A stretch of 64,000 bases of DNA from the NCBI GenBank assembly GCA_014529385.2, contig CM043944.1:59506268-59570267 (forward strand), written 5' to 3'. Below, one piece after another: positions 1 through 10,818 of this stretch. The notes under the pieces are model-generated. The model did not search any database. It was not told the DNA's origin and saw nothing but the letters and a program-made list of their open reading frames with translations. Each line of letters opens with the position of its first letter. Position 1 is the first letter of the stretch. The position numbers and the translations under genes are program-made. This DNA comes from Adiantum capillus-veneris (taxonomy: Eukaryota > Streptophyta > Polypodiopsida > Polypodiales > Pteridaceae).

Positions 1-1
1 G

Positions 2-1324
2 CAAGCTATGGGCAACCCTGCTTTACAAGCCAAAGTTACTCAACAATTTCGTGCTTATGGAATTTCCCTTCCTCTCCAAGAGGAGAGAGAGCTTAGGAGG
101 CCTCTTGAAGAGACCCCCAAAAGAAGACTCTCTCCCATTTGAGAGGAGGAATCCAAAGAGTAAGAAAGCAATGAAACATTAAGTTCCTCTAAAGATGTGG
201 ATCCACAAAGACGGCGGTGTAGACGATCTCCCAATCCTCCCAAGACGAAAAGATCAACACACACTCCCTCTCCTCATCATTTAGAAAGAGAAGAGAGGAA
301 ACAAAGGAAGAAAAGGGCTAAGAAGAGGTCACCCTCTTCTCCTTCTCCTTCACCTTCCTCCTCTTATGATGAAAGCTATGGCTATTCTCCTAGAGAATAC
401 AGGAGGGGAGGACATCACAAATCATACCCTGCATGGCGAAGGTCACAAAAGGTAAAGAAGCTCAAGGAGGAAGGAAAGAGTATCTCTTTTCTCACCTATG
501 ATGGCACCTTTGGTGCTACCAACAAAGTGTTGGCCTTCATCCAACAATTTGATGCGGCCTTTGGAGACGAGGGCTTTACGGAGTCCTCCAAGCTACGCCA
601 TGTAGCTATGCACTTTCAAAAATCAGCTCGCCAATGGTGGGATAGCCTTCGTGGAAACGGCAAAGCCCCAAAGACATGGAAAACTCTACGAGTTTCCATC
701 ATGAAGCAATTCCTTGCAAGCAATGAAAACGACAAAGTGCTTACCGAATGGTGCAGTCTAAAGCTTCTCTCTCATGAGTCTATCCACAAGTATGTCGACA
801 AGTTTTGGGATTTACATCTCAAGGCTACTGTCTTTCAAAAGATAGACTTTGCCAAGCAAAGACAACAATTATGTGCAGGATTACCTGAAAAGATGGCCGA
901 ATACATCAATTCTCAATGGCCTGGTTCTATTAGCGAAGTAATCCATCAGACCATGGTTTCTTCACGCATCAATTTCTATCAAGGGGCTAGACGGAATGTC
1001 AAGCCCATGGAAAACAAAGACAAAAATGATGCAAAGGGGAAAACCAATGCTCAAAATTCTTCCCAAGGCACTACCAACAACCAAAACAACAATCGGTCCA
1101 AGGAGAAAGAAGTTTACAAAGGCAAAAACAAAATCTCTTGTGAAGAGCTTGAATCTTTTTGCAAGTACCATAAGTGTTTCAAGTGTGGGTACAAGGACAT
1201 GGCTATCGTTCTTGAACCAAAAAGAATGCTTGCAATGCGACTCCTAGGGCTTTCACCATCGAAGCTCCAAAAGAGGATGCTCATTACAAAGTATCATAAC
1301 TTTCCTATGCTTGGGGAAAGGTAA
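2..1324 (+). pseudogene. gag: gag of family A (broken)
   Basis: Gag is the structural protein that assembles the cytoplasmic virus-like particle. One reading frame runs from the window edge to 1324 but is cut by TGA near 140 and TAA near 160; the longest open stretch starts at 197. An Arg/Lys/Ser-rich N-terminal stretch (about residues 1-90 of that stretch) precedes a retrotransposon-gag domain (about 95-270) with the typical QWWDSL core. A Lys/Asn-rich linker leads to a damaged zinc knuckle: CFKCG is present, but the following His and Cys are lost by frameshift. The same knuckle is better preserved in the second copy near 30060. The start is unknown because the N-terminus is off the window. 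Confidence 0.85.
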
Positions 1325-1344
1325 GAGAGCAAGATGCCTTCATC

Positions 1345-1899
1345 TTGTTTGAACTTGGCTCTACTCACAACTTCATATCAGCACAGTTGGCCACCAAGTT
1401 GGGCATCCAAGCTGCCGATATGGGAGATATTGTAATGGTTGACACAGCTTTCAAGGGACAACAAGCCTCCATTACTTCCTTGATTGGGAAGTTGAGGCTT
1501 CATGTCCAAAGCTATGTCGACAAAGAAGACTTCTTCATCTCTCCTCTCCAACATGAGGATGTTATTCTAGGGGCGCCATGGTTTGATCGCATGGCTGTCA
1601 ATTCTAATGAGCATGGTTGCACTATTCCAATTACAAATCCTCCTGCTTTTGATAAGTCAATGAAGAGCTCAGTTTTGAAGTACATGATTTTTGTCAAAGA
1701 GTCTCTAAAAGATCCTAATGTTTCATCAAATGTAAATGGTAGGAATCAAGAAGAGTTAGACTTGTCTAATTTTCTAAAAGGATTCCAAGATGTGTTCATC
1801 GATGATATCCCTATGGACTTACCTCCAAAACAAGGGGATGATGACCATCATATTGAGCTCCTTCCAGGAAGCTCACCGCCTAACAAGCCTTCTTATTGA
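1345..1899 (+). pseudogene. aspartic protease region of family A
   Basis: The retropepsin processes the polyprotein. The expected active site is recognisable as FELGSTHNFIS near 1350. The catalytic Asp of the usual F-D-x-G-S-T pattern is replaced by Glu here and by Asn in the second copy (FNPGSTHSFIS, near 29910), so neither copy should be active. The C-terminal retropepsin motif ILGAPWF is present near 1567. A linker before RT ends at a TGA where the second copy has CGA (Arg). The frame differs from gag, so a frameshift near 1320 separates them. Confidence 0.8.
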
Positions 1900-1926
1900 G
1901 TCTCACAAGATCAGCAAGAGGAGATC

Positions 1927-2540
1927 ATGAGGCAAGTACACGAACTGGTAGACAAAGGGATGGTGAGACCTAGTTCCTCTCCCTTTTGTTCTCCATTCCT
2001 TCTTGTGCAAAAGAAAGATGGTACATACTGTATGTGTGTGGACTATCGAGCACTAAACCATATCACTATCAAAAACAAATTTCTCGTGCCTCGGGTAGAA
2101 GATCTTCTTGATATGCTACAAGGCCCTACCTAATTCAGTAGGATCGACCTTAAGAGTGGCTATCTCAAATAAGGATAGTGGATGAAGATATCCAAAAGAC
2201 CGCGTTTTGCACAATGTTTGGTCTTTATGAATATCTAGTCATGCCTTTTGGCTTGACTAATGCAGCAAATACATTTTATCGTCTAATAGAGAAAATTTTT
2301 GGACCGTACCGTAAATTCACTAGAGTGTTCTTTGATGATATCATCATCTACTTCAAGTATTTGGAGGAACATAAGCAACATCTCCAAGTGATTTTTCAAG
2401 CATTCAGGGAGAACAAGATTTTTCTCAACCAAAAGAAAAGTGAATTTTTCCTTCAAGAGATTCAAAACCTAGGTCATATTATCTCTCAAGATAGTATCCG
2501 TATGGATCCATCAAAAAGAGGTAATAAAAGAATGGCCTAA
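1927..2540 (+). pseudogene. reverse transcriptase of family A (broken)
   Basis: The N-terminal half (1927-2133) carries RT block residues [21 protein letters not shown] at 2131 stands where the second copy has Tyr. The C-terminal half (2178-2540) carries the palm motifs MPFGLTNA and FFDDIIIY, the YxDD-equivalent with both catalytic Asp intact. A frameshift separates the halves near 2165 and another ends the stretch near 2540. The family would copy element RNA into cDNA inside the particle; this copy cannot make the enzyme. Confidence 0.9.
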
Positions 2541-2577
2541 TCCAAGGAATCTACATGAGCGAAGAAGCTTTATTGGT

Positions 2578-3130
2578 ATGTGCGCATACTATAGACGCTT
2601 CATAGAAAAATTCTCTCAAGTAGCAGGACCACTACACGACTTAACTAAGAAGAACATTAAGTATGCATGGACTGCTAAGGAGCAAAATGCTTTTGATAAG
2701 CTCAAAGACAAGCTTACTTGCCAACCTATCCTCGTGCTTTTGAATCTCTCAAAGCCATTTGAGGTCCAATGTGATGCTTGTGGTGATTTCCTTGGAGCAG
2801 TGTTTCTTCAAGAAGGGCATACCATAGCATATGAGAGCCGAAGGCTCAATACTGAGATGAACGAGTCTTGGGCATTTATGAGAAAGAGTTTTTAGATGGT
2901 CTACATTCCCTAGACACATGGAAGGACTACTTATTGGAGACTCCATTCATTCTACGAACCAATGGACAAAGTTTCAAGTATTTCATGACGCAAACCAAGC
3001 TCTCCGGCAAACAAATGAGGTGAGAAAATTTTCCTTCATAATTTAATTTTCATATTGCTTAGATTTCTGGTAAGAACGATCAAGTGGCCGATGCACTTTC
3101 ACGACGACCAAAAGTTAATGCGGTGTCTAT
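2578..3130 (+). pseudogene. RNase H region of family A (broken)
   Basis: It begins with the RT thumb/connection residues YYRRFIEKFS, typical of Ty3/gypsy, then the RNase H start FEVQCDACGDFLGAV, with the first catalytic Asp in CDACG. The frame is lost near 2895. Remnants of the TDH-like and VADALSRR-like segments are readable in other frames up to about 3115. RNase H removes the RNA strand during reverse transcription. No archaeal-type second RNase H follows, in contrast to elements B and C. Confidence 0.8.
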
Positions 3131-3182
3131 AGCTTCTCATAATGATCTATCTTCCTGACCTTGACTTTAGAGACATAATGTC

Positions 3183-4159
3183 ATGCCTTGCTTTGGGGAA
3201 GAAAGAGGAACCATTCACCTTGCAGGATGTTATCGTCTCCATGGCAATAGGCTATGTGTTACCCATTCCCTTTGTGAAAAAGTTATATATGAATCCCATG
3301 CTCCTCCCTATGAGGGGCATAGAAGTATTCAACCTACTCTCTCAGGAGTAGAGAGTATTTCTATTGGCCTACCATGAAAGTGGACATACAAGAGTATGTT
3401 TCAAAATGTGTAGTATGCCAAAAGACCAAATATGATAGAGAGAAGCAACCCGGATTGCTCCAGCCATTGCCTATCCCAGATTCACCATGGGAGAGTATAT
3501 CCATGGATTTCGTCTTTCGATTACACAAGTCTATCCATGGAAATACGGGAATATGGACAATATTCGACATGTTTAGCAAGCAATCACACTTTATTCCTGT
3601 CAAAAAGACTATTAAGGCACACCAAATGGAAACTCTCTTCATATCTCAGATTTTCAAACATCATGGATTGCCAACATCCATCGTGTCAGATAGAGATCCT
3701 AGAATGACCAATAATTTTTGGAAAGGTCTCTTTGAAAATCTAGGAACAAGATTGAATTTTTCTTTGGACTATCACCCACAAACGGATGGCCAAAGTGAGA
3801 TAGTCAATCTTATGATACTCGATCTACTCAAGACTTATGTTACCAAAGTAGATCAATGCTCACAATGGGAGAAGTACTTACCTCTTGTAGAGTATGCCTA
3901 CAATAATACTGTCATACTTCTATGGGAAAAGTACCTTTTGAGATCATTGAGGGAATACCTAAAAGTCCCTTGCTACTCAGAGTACATGGGAAGATCTTTG
4001 CCGCCGATGAGTATAGCCATGACCTACAAGAATCTTTTCAAAAGATTAAGGAGGCTATATCCATCTCTCAACAAAGGCAAAGAGCTACTGCTGATAAGCA
4101 CAAAAGGGCCTTAACGTTCAAAGAAAATGATTGGGTCTTACTCAAGTTTCCTAAGGCTC
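3183..4159 (+). pseudogene. integrase of family A, truncated
   Basis: An HHCC zinc finger is recognisable (His residues near 3295-3320, KCVVCQ near 3408). The catalytic core follows with D in SMDFVF (near 3503), D in SDRD (near 3690) and E in GQSEIVN (near 3792), all three DDE residues present. The reading frame shifts after about 3930. The C-terminal part stops matching the second copy immediately after a Phe-Pro-Lys-Ala at about 4159, where element E's LTR begins. Integrase inserts the cDNA into chromosomal DNA. Confidence 0.88.
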
Positions 4160-4734
4160 TGTTAACTCTCATGCACATTCCTATCATCTAAGACGGACGC
4201 CGTATTATTTATTTAGTAGAGTTAGGTATCGGGCTTGTCGGTCCAATAGAAAAAGGGTAAGAGTGATCACCGATGAGAGGCGCACTCTAACTGGAACATT
4301 CAAGGGATTAGTTGGCTAAGCATGGGCACCCAAGTGTGAATGGGGCGAACTCATATAAAAGTCAACTAAACCTATAATTCACTCATTCTCTCATTTGTGC
4401 AATTGAATGAGTGCTCTTCCTCCATATCCATCTTCTTCTTCTTCATCTCCTTGTGTGTGTGTGTGTATGCGTGAGAGAGAGAGAGAGTGCGTGTGTGCGA
4501 TCCAGCATTGCGGCGGCACGACGCTGGCGAGGCAGTTGAGCGCAACGTAGTGGCATCTCCCTCTTCTTCGCGGAGAGGAATCCTCCACGATAGCAAGCAT
4601 AGAGCGGTGAGTGACACATCATCGCCATCTTTGAGCTTACTAGTTAAGGCTAGTTGCATGCTTGGAGCCATTTGTGGCTTGCACATAGTGTATCGGCAAG
4701 TTCCTTGCATTGACAAGTGCAACATACGCGCACA
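4160..4734 (+). repeat. 5' LTR of family E (about 575 bp)
   Basis: The left edge TGTTAACTC is inferred from where the two family-A integrase copies stop matching. The right edge ACA lies 4 nt before the primer site. A TATA box and a TG/GA microsatellite (about 4452-4486) lie inside. No second LTR copy is in the window, so the boundaries are inferred and not confirmed by comparison. Confidence 0.65.
4354..4360 (+). promoter_or_regulatory. TATA box in LTR of family E
   Basis: TATAAAA within the LTR, about 380 nt before the LTR's 3' end and followed by a pyrimidine-rich stretch, is placed as expected for the RNA polymerase II promoter that starts the genomic transcript. Confidence 0.5.
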
Positions 4735-4738
4735 TTTT

Positions 4739-4756
4739 TGGCACCGTTGTCGGGGA
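4739..4756 (+). other. Primer-binding site, tRNA-Asp type
   Basis: TGGCACCGTTGTCGGGGA differs at two positions from the complement of the plant tRNA-Asp 3' end (TGGCGCCGTTGCCGGGGA, from memory). It lies 4 nt after the inferred LTR end and marks the start of minus-strand cDNA synthesis. Confidence 0.75.
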
Positions 4757-5471
4757 ATGCCATACACTAAGCTTGAATGGCACTCTATGCTTCTTTTGTG
4801 GTGCAATTTCAATTGTAGGAAAGGTAGGGAAGGAAGGTGTGTGTGTTGAGAAGAAGGATTTTGTTTTGCTACTGTGTATTTCTTTGTTAATGAAGTTTTG
4901 AAAGGTACTATGTTTTCTTCGTGATAAGGTGTTAGTATTAAGGTTGTTAGTTCTGTGTAATATAAAGTATAGTAAGTAGGAAGTAGATCTATTAGAGCTA
5001 TTGAAGTGTGTTAGTGTGTAACAGTAGGTGTATTAGTTGTAAGTAGGTAGGTAGAGAGTGTGTGTGCTCGCGCGCAGGCCACAGCGACCTTATCCCCAAG
5101 GAAAAAAAAATCTTTAAAAAAAATTTAAAAAACTTAAAGGTAGGACTGGGATCGGGAATATCTCCCAAACCCAAGCCCAGACCCAAGCCCAAGCCTCAGG
5201 CCTCAATTGCCCTTTAAAATTACGTATTTTAGCTTCACACGTCGCTCAAAATTGATTTTTTTGAGGACCAAGGGAGCTTCAGGTGACCAAACGTTGTGCT
5301 GTAAAGCACACTGCGACCCTCTGAGTGATACGCTTGTTTTGAGCTATCACACACTTTAATCAAAAACCCGATCATTAAAAAACATAAAAAACGAGTGAAA
5401 ACGGACGCCTAAAAAAGTAAGCAGTTAACCTTTGAGATTATCCGCGGGCGCTTGTAGGGTGCCAAAGGCAC
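4757..5471 (+). other. Leader of family E, non-coding
   Basis: About 715 bp between primer site and gag with no convincing coding region. It holds a GT-rich tract, a GGTAGGTAG run near 5042 and a C/A-rich repeat of CCCAAGCCCAGA type near 5165-5200. Confidence 0.6.
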
Positions 5472-7520
5472 ATGCATCTGCGCTCTGGTCCTGTGCTAGA
5501 GACGGAGCAACTAGAGAGAATTTTGACTTACGAGAGTTCTCATTATCCACCTACCTTAGGTTCCGGGCCCTCGGCGGGGACCCAAGGTAGTACAAACCAA
5601 GACCCAAACATAGCGGCTAGTAACTCTTCCTCTAACTACGATGTCATGGAGGGTTTCCCAATGCTTAATCCTGATAGATCCATTCAAGACATGCATGCCA
5701 TGGGCCCACGGTCTGGGCCGAGCATGCTTAGCCGCTTGAAGGAAACCTTTAGTAGATCCACTCGCTCCGAACATGGAGCTAATGATGTAAATGAGGGGGG
5801 TGGGGAAGTAAATTCGCCATTCATGACCAACGTAGACCCTATGCGCTTACAAAGTGTGCACATAAATACTTCATTCACTGTAGCCCGTGACTCTTCAAAG
5901 CTATTCCCCTTCGAGGTCATATTACCGGATGGTAGAAGCCTTGCCGAAGTGCAAGAGGTTGAGCGATATATCATTGCGGCTAGGGAAAAGGAAATCGAGA
6001 GCTTACGCAAGGTGGAGCAACAAAGAGAGTTAAAAGCAAAAGCCTCTATGTCAATATCCTTGCTAGGAGAGAAATCAAGTGCTCCTGGCTTAGCAACCGC
6101 TAAGGGCCAACCCCTACAAAGCAATATTTCCTCTAGCTCAAAGGACACCCCTAGCACCTCAATCCTAGATGGAGCGTTCTTAAATGAAAACTAAGAGTAC
6201 AAACTACAAACGGAAACTCTAACCGACCTATACACAGGTCACACCTATCACGTGGGTTGGTTAGATTTCCTACAATCCACAATGGATGCTACTAGTGTGG
6301 AGGATCAACAACAAAGATTTTGTGAGGTCATCCATAGAGTCATTGAGTTAGAGAGACAGAACAAGGGGATCAACATGCCTTCAACGGGTCTCAGGAGATT
6401 CTTCGATATAGGAAAGGCTAAACAACCAACCTTACTGAAAATGGAAACTCCCTCGGTAAGTCCGGTGGATCCTCCATATGTTGTTTCACCAGGGGTCTCA
6501 ATGAAATCTGAGCCCACAAGTGATAGCTTTACCTTTCCAAGTCTATCTCATCTTTCCCTGGATGGCACCACGGCTACCATGCCTACCCCAATGATGAGCA
6601 TGCCGAGAAACACGCCATGGACCTCATTTGTTAATAAAGCACCACTACATGGTAGCTCAATGCGTGCAACAGTACCTACAAGTGTGTACCAATCGTATAC
6701 ACCCATGGGTCCTCGTACTCATGTAGTCCCTTCCCCTCCCATTGTTTAAACAACCTATGCTCCACAACCACAACACCCAAGCTCTTATTTCCATAGGACT
6801 ATACTGGCTAGAATTAGCATGTCACATCCAATTTCTGCTATGCCTAGGGCCACCCATATGAACCTTGGGCCACCACATGGCACAACATTGTACCCAACGT
6901 GGAACCCAAGGTTTTCCTATGTGCCAAGCCCAATGCCAATGCCTACTGCACATGTAGTCTCTGGAGCGCCTTCACCCACAGTACCTGCTCACTTAGGTGA
7001 CTTGGCATTTGCCATTTGCTCAAGCTATCGGTCGATCAATTGTTGAGAATATGCGTAACATGCTAGAGCCTAGAAGTAAGGCAGTACAAATAGCCAAGCT
7101 CACACAAAAATTTAGTGGAGACGGGGATGTGAGAAAGCATATCGAAGTGTTTGAACAAATATGCGATTCTCAGGAGAACACAATGACTTGCATAAGAGTA
7201 ATGCTTTAAGCTTAACCTTAAGTGGAAAGGTTGGGGATTGGTAAAGAACCCTAAGGGTGGAAGAAAAACAAATTTACCCTACTCTTAGGAGACTGTTCTT
7301 GAAAGAATACGTACGAGAGGGAATGCTTTCGGGTGTAGCCTCTCAGCTTCAAAAAACCCAATGAGAGGAAGGAGAGTCGGTGAGAGACTTTATTAGTTGC
7401 TTAAAGCATTTGAATTCTCGTTGTAATCCAAATGAGCGCTTCAATAATAATCAATTGCTGGATAGATTCATTAGGGGATTACGACATGAGGATATCTACA
7501 ATATGCTCGGTATGCTATGG
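5472..7520 (+). pseudogene. gag: gag of family E, N-terminal and capsid part
   Basis: The open start MHLRSGPVLETEQ is followed by a Ser/Thr/Pro-rich region (5472-6194), a second Pro/Thr/Met-rich stretch (6252-7046) and a capsid-like retrotrans-gag domain (about 6997-7500) with KFSGDGDVRKH and, after frameshifts, IRGLRHEDIYNML. Stops occur at about 6192, 6747, 7044, 7207, 7240 and 7361. The Pro/Met-rich middle is long for a gypsy gag and its role is unknown to me. Confidence 0.7.
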
Positions 7521-8619
7521 ACCGCATAGTACCAGTGAATGCCCTACTTTTAGAGTAAAATTCAATGGGAACTGCAATGCCTGTGGGAGGTATGGTCATC
7601 AAGCTAAGGATTGCATAATATTTAAGCATGTGATGGCCAATAGACCAACCTTAGCATGGAAAAACACACCTCGAGTGCCTTCATTGATGCCGGCCCCACC
7701 TCTTGAACAAACGTTACAACACATGGTCCCTAGGGCCCAAAATGTTGTTCAAACAACACCCTTATCACCTCCAGTGCTAGGATCGTAACCACCACATCCG
7801 AGAATCACTTCTGTGAATCAAGTGGGTTGTGAGTAATCTATTGCTTGTTTGGAAGGTTGTGAGGAAGATATAGATCCTAATATTGCCTATGGGTTGGATG
7901 TGCTTGAAGAAAGTCCACAATACTACATGGAGGACTATTGGGGACAAGTCAAACCTGTCTATCAAGTAGCTGCTCTTGCTGCAAGAGGCCAAAATATCAA
8001 TTACACTTCTAAGAGACCACCTCTTCAATGCTATGAGTGTGGAGGTCCACATCGTGTAGCCGAGTGTCCTATTAGGCTACAAAAGAACGCCACACTAATG
8101 CAAACCAATCAAGTGAGCACGTCTACAATGCCGATACTCATGTGTAATCGATGTGGCATAGATCATTTGATTGATCAATGTCCAAATAATTCAAATGCAC
8201 CGAAGATCACGCCATTAAACTTGATTGAGGTTACCGAGGAGCCATCACAAAGTACACCTGTGGTACCAATAAACGTACTCACACGATCGATGCTCCAAAA
8301 ACAAAATTATATTCTTGAGGAAAGAGACATGGCATCAATTGCCCAATCTCAGAAAAAGAAGAAAACACGAAGGAAGAGATCGCAAAAAGCAGCGAAGTCA
8401 GACCCTAGTTCAAAGACCAACATAGGGACTGGTGAGGACCCCGTATATATGAATGACGCTGAAGAGGATCTTGATTCAGGTGAAACCACGGAGACCAAAA
8501 TGACCACTAAGATAGAAACCAACAAGGAAGATCTTCATGAGCCACAATTGCCACGATCCAAGAAGAAGATAGGAACTTATCCAGACTGTACAAAGGAGAT
8601 CGAGCGAGTCAAGCGATAA
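7490..8619 (+). pseudogene. nucleocapsid part of family E gag with four zinc knuckles
   Basis: Four CCHC-type knuckles are visible: CSVCYGPHSTSEC and CNACGRYGHQAKDC (about 7505-7620), CYECGGPHRVAEC (about 8029) and CNRCGIDHLIDQC (about 8146). Three have the spacing C-x2-C-x3-H-x4-C and one the standard C-x2-C-x4-H-x4-C. A stop near 7786 splits the first pair from the second. After the knuckles comes a Lys/Arg block (KKKKTRRKRSQK, about 8353) and then an acidic tail. These features suit RNA binding and packaging. Most gypsy gags have one or two knuckles, so four is unusual. Confidence 0.75.
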
Positions 8620-8625
8620 AGGAGT

Positions 8626-9636
8626 TTGGTAGAAGATATCCAAAGGGATCTAGAACTAGCACCTATGCACATCCAAATTATAGACACCGTGTTCCCTATG
8701 CAACAACAACCTCACCAAGTCCATAGACCCTTAGCAATACCTAGTGTCATCCAAGAAGAAAATGACTTAAAGTCATGGGAAAGTGGGCGTACTCACTTCT
8801 TGATGGAAAGAATGTTTACAGAGGGACTACCTGATCCTATCGAAGAAATGGAGATCCCATCTTCCCCACGTCAAGGGACTGAAGCCCAAAAGGTGCCGTT
8901 AAACATTGCCAAATTGATGGATTTCATGTCTTCAGAAGTTAGAACCACCATCATGTCCAAACTATATAAAGACCCTGAGCTAGTCTCAGCTCTTCGAGCC
9001 TTCCTCAATGGAGAACTAAAGTTTGGGCTACCACAATTTTCACAGATGGATGGAGGTGGTGAGATGCCAATAGAGGAGTAACACTTAGATCCACAACCCA
9101 ACCTAGATGAGAACCTTATTATAGAAATACCTGTTAACAAGCTAGGACAATACTTTGAGGGTGATGAATCCAATGCGACCATACCAATCACTACTAAGGG
9201 ATTAACTATGAAGGGAATCCTTGATGGTGGCACTCGGGTTAGCATTGTGACTAAAAATTGTTGGGAAACCAAAGACCTCACCTTGTGACCACAACCATAG
9301 TAGTGAAGATGGCCAATGGGTCTATTGTTAAACCTATTGGGATGCTAGAATATCTCAAGATCAAGGTCTTTGGACATAGAATAAGGATTACATTCATTGT
9401 TATGGATTTCTCCAAACACACTATGGCATCGGAGATGATCTTAGGACGTCCTTTCATGAGGGAAGCAAAAATGGTGCATGAATGGTCTAAAAACCATGTC
9501 TACTTGTAGTTCCAAGATTATGTCATTCGAGTGGATCTTGTAACTGGTCGAGCACATCCCCTAGGAAACAGGTTTATAATTGATCATAGATCTGACACCA
9601 CAGTTCACTCGGCCCCATTGCAGTATTGTTACACGT
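8626..9636 (+). pseudogene. linker and aspartic protease of family E
   Basis: 8626-9081 is an open but unrecognised linker after a TAA at 8617. The protease starts near 9115. Its active-site region is GILDGGTRVSIVTKN (about 9208-9255), with D-G-G in place of D-S/T-G, as seen in Tat-like elements here. A frameshift near 9270 and a stop near 9285 precede the second half (to 9509) with MILGRPFMREA, the conserved C-terminal retropepsin motif. The match continues in broken form to about 9636, where B's LTR abuts it. Confidence 0.7.
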
Positions 9637-10798
9637 TGTGAGCGGGATGGAAACACATAGAACGCCTCTATAATGACCCGATACACACTCTTGGAATGAT
9701 ACACACACACACACACTATGGGGCACCACTCGGCTTACACAACCCACCTGGCTAAGATAGGGAACACACCGATGGAGTGAGAGGAGAGAGACTACCCATT
9801 TACCCACTCCACGCAGAGAGACACACACATACACACCCAAAAACTCAGCTCAAAAGAGGAGAATTTTTTATGTTTAGATTCAATAGGGCTTGGGCCAACA
9901 TCAATGGGGCAAATAGCTCACACAATATGAGTAAAATATGCCAGATACAATCACAAATTGGAGCAGAAGCTTCGCTCGGCAGGAGAAACTTACACAGCCA
10001 AAATAGCATAAAAATAGCGAGTAATTTGGCAAAATGGACAGTGCCATCGCGTTCGGAACAGTCCAAAAGCCCACTCTACAGTGTCAAAGTGCTCAAATCC
10101 GACCTCGGATGAGCAGTTTACGGCCAAAACAGGCTCCAAAAACAGCAAAAACACAGTTGCGGCTGTTCCTCCTCTTCTCTCCGGGTTTTTTCTGGTCTTC
10201 TCTCTGGTTTTTCAGTTCCCACACTTAGCTTTGTTACTTGGGCACCTTTGGACTTTAAGTTGACCTCAAACAGACCCCAAACAAGCCAAAAAGTGGCCTC
10301 GTAGTGCACATTTGTCACCTTTTTGCATCATCCGCACACCTGGCACTCAGCTTTTTCCAATAATGCATCGCGCCACCACGTGAATTGGACTCAAAATATG
10401 GTCCTCATGATGAAATTTCTGCATAATTATCACAAGAAAACATCCACGTTGTGTCCGTACTTGTCCACGCGCAAGTATTGACCCCATTCGACTGCTTGAC
10501 GCCACTAGATGCCATCTGACGCACCTGCTTACCTCATGTCGTCGGCCCGCAGATAGCTTCTGCGATAAGTTCTACACGCTACCAACTCCTCATTATTATA
10601 GAAAAAACACACTAGTACTGGTAATGGTGAAAATCGGGTAATGGTGAAAATCGATGCACTATGTACATGTTGTCCTACCTGTACACATGTGGGCCCCACG
10701 TAACCACCTGGCTTTGGAAAATGGGCAATCCTCTAGTTGATGCACCATGCATGGGTATGTACAAATGCGCAATCCCTTGCTCCAAAAAACTCATGACA
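9637..10798 (-). repeat. 3' LTR of family B (1162 bp)
   Basis: Ends TG...CA read on either strand. The left edge is fixed by the loss of similarity among the three LTR copies before TGTGAGCGGG, and the right edge by the adjacent polypurine tract. A short CA run lies near 9702. A 16-18 bp stretch (GGTAATGGTGAAAATCG) is tandemly doubled near 10619-10650 here but single in the copy at 60532-61675. Confidence 0.85.
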
Positions 10799-10818
10799 TA
10801 ATTTTCCCATCCCCTAGC
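10799..10818 (-). other. Polypurine tract of family B
   Basis: On the - strand, AGGGGATGGGAAAATTA directly precedes the LTR start TGTCATGAG. It marks plus-strand priming. The equivalent in B' is at 61676-61695. Confidence 0.7.

Larger units (their letters stand above)
1..4159 (+). mobile_element. Ty3/gypsy element, chromovirus-like (family A), 5' truncated by window
   Basis: Order gag, protease, RT, RNase H, integrase on the + strand is the Ty3/gypsy order. The coding region is broken by several stops and frameshifts, so the copy is dead. The left end, including any 5' LTR, lies outside the window. The right end is interrupted at about 4160, within the integrase C-terminal region, by the 5' LTR of the next element. 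A second copy of the same family lies on the - strand at 17829-19519 and 28839-30224, and comparison of the two copies located both interruptions. Stops that replace Arg or Tyr codons present in the second copy (about 1897 and 2131) indicate decay rather than programmed signals. Confidence 0.9.
4160..9636 (+). mobile_element. Ty3/gypsy element with tRNA-Asp-type primer site (family E), 3' part missing
   Basis: The element has a 5' LTR, primer-binding site, about 0.7 kb leader, gag with four zinc knuckles and a protease. It ends at 9636 where family B's LTR begins, so RT, RNase H, integrase and the 3' LTR are absent. The LTR's left edge coincides with loss of homology in A's integrase, which indicates insertion of E into A. 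The primer-site type is what is usually seen in plant Tat/Athila-type gypsy elements. Multiple stops and shifts show it is dead. Confidence 0.75.

Noticed and set aside
4372-4812. 146-codon frame on the - strand
   Set aside because: It is antisense within the LTR of element E, covers a microsatellite and has no recognisable domain.
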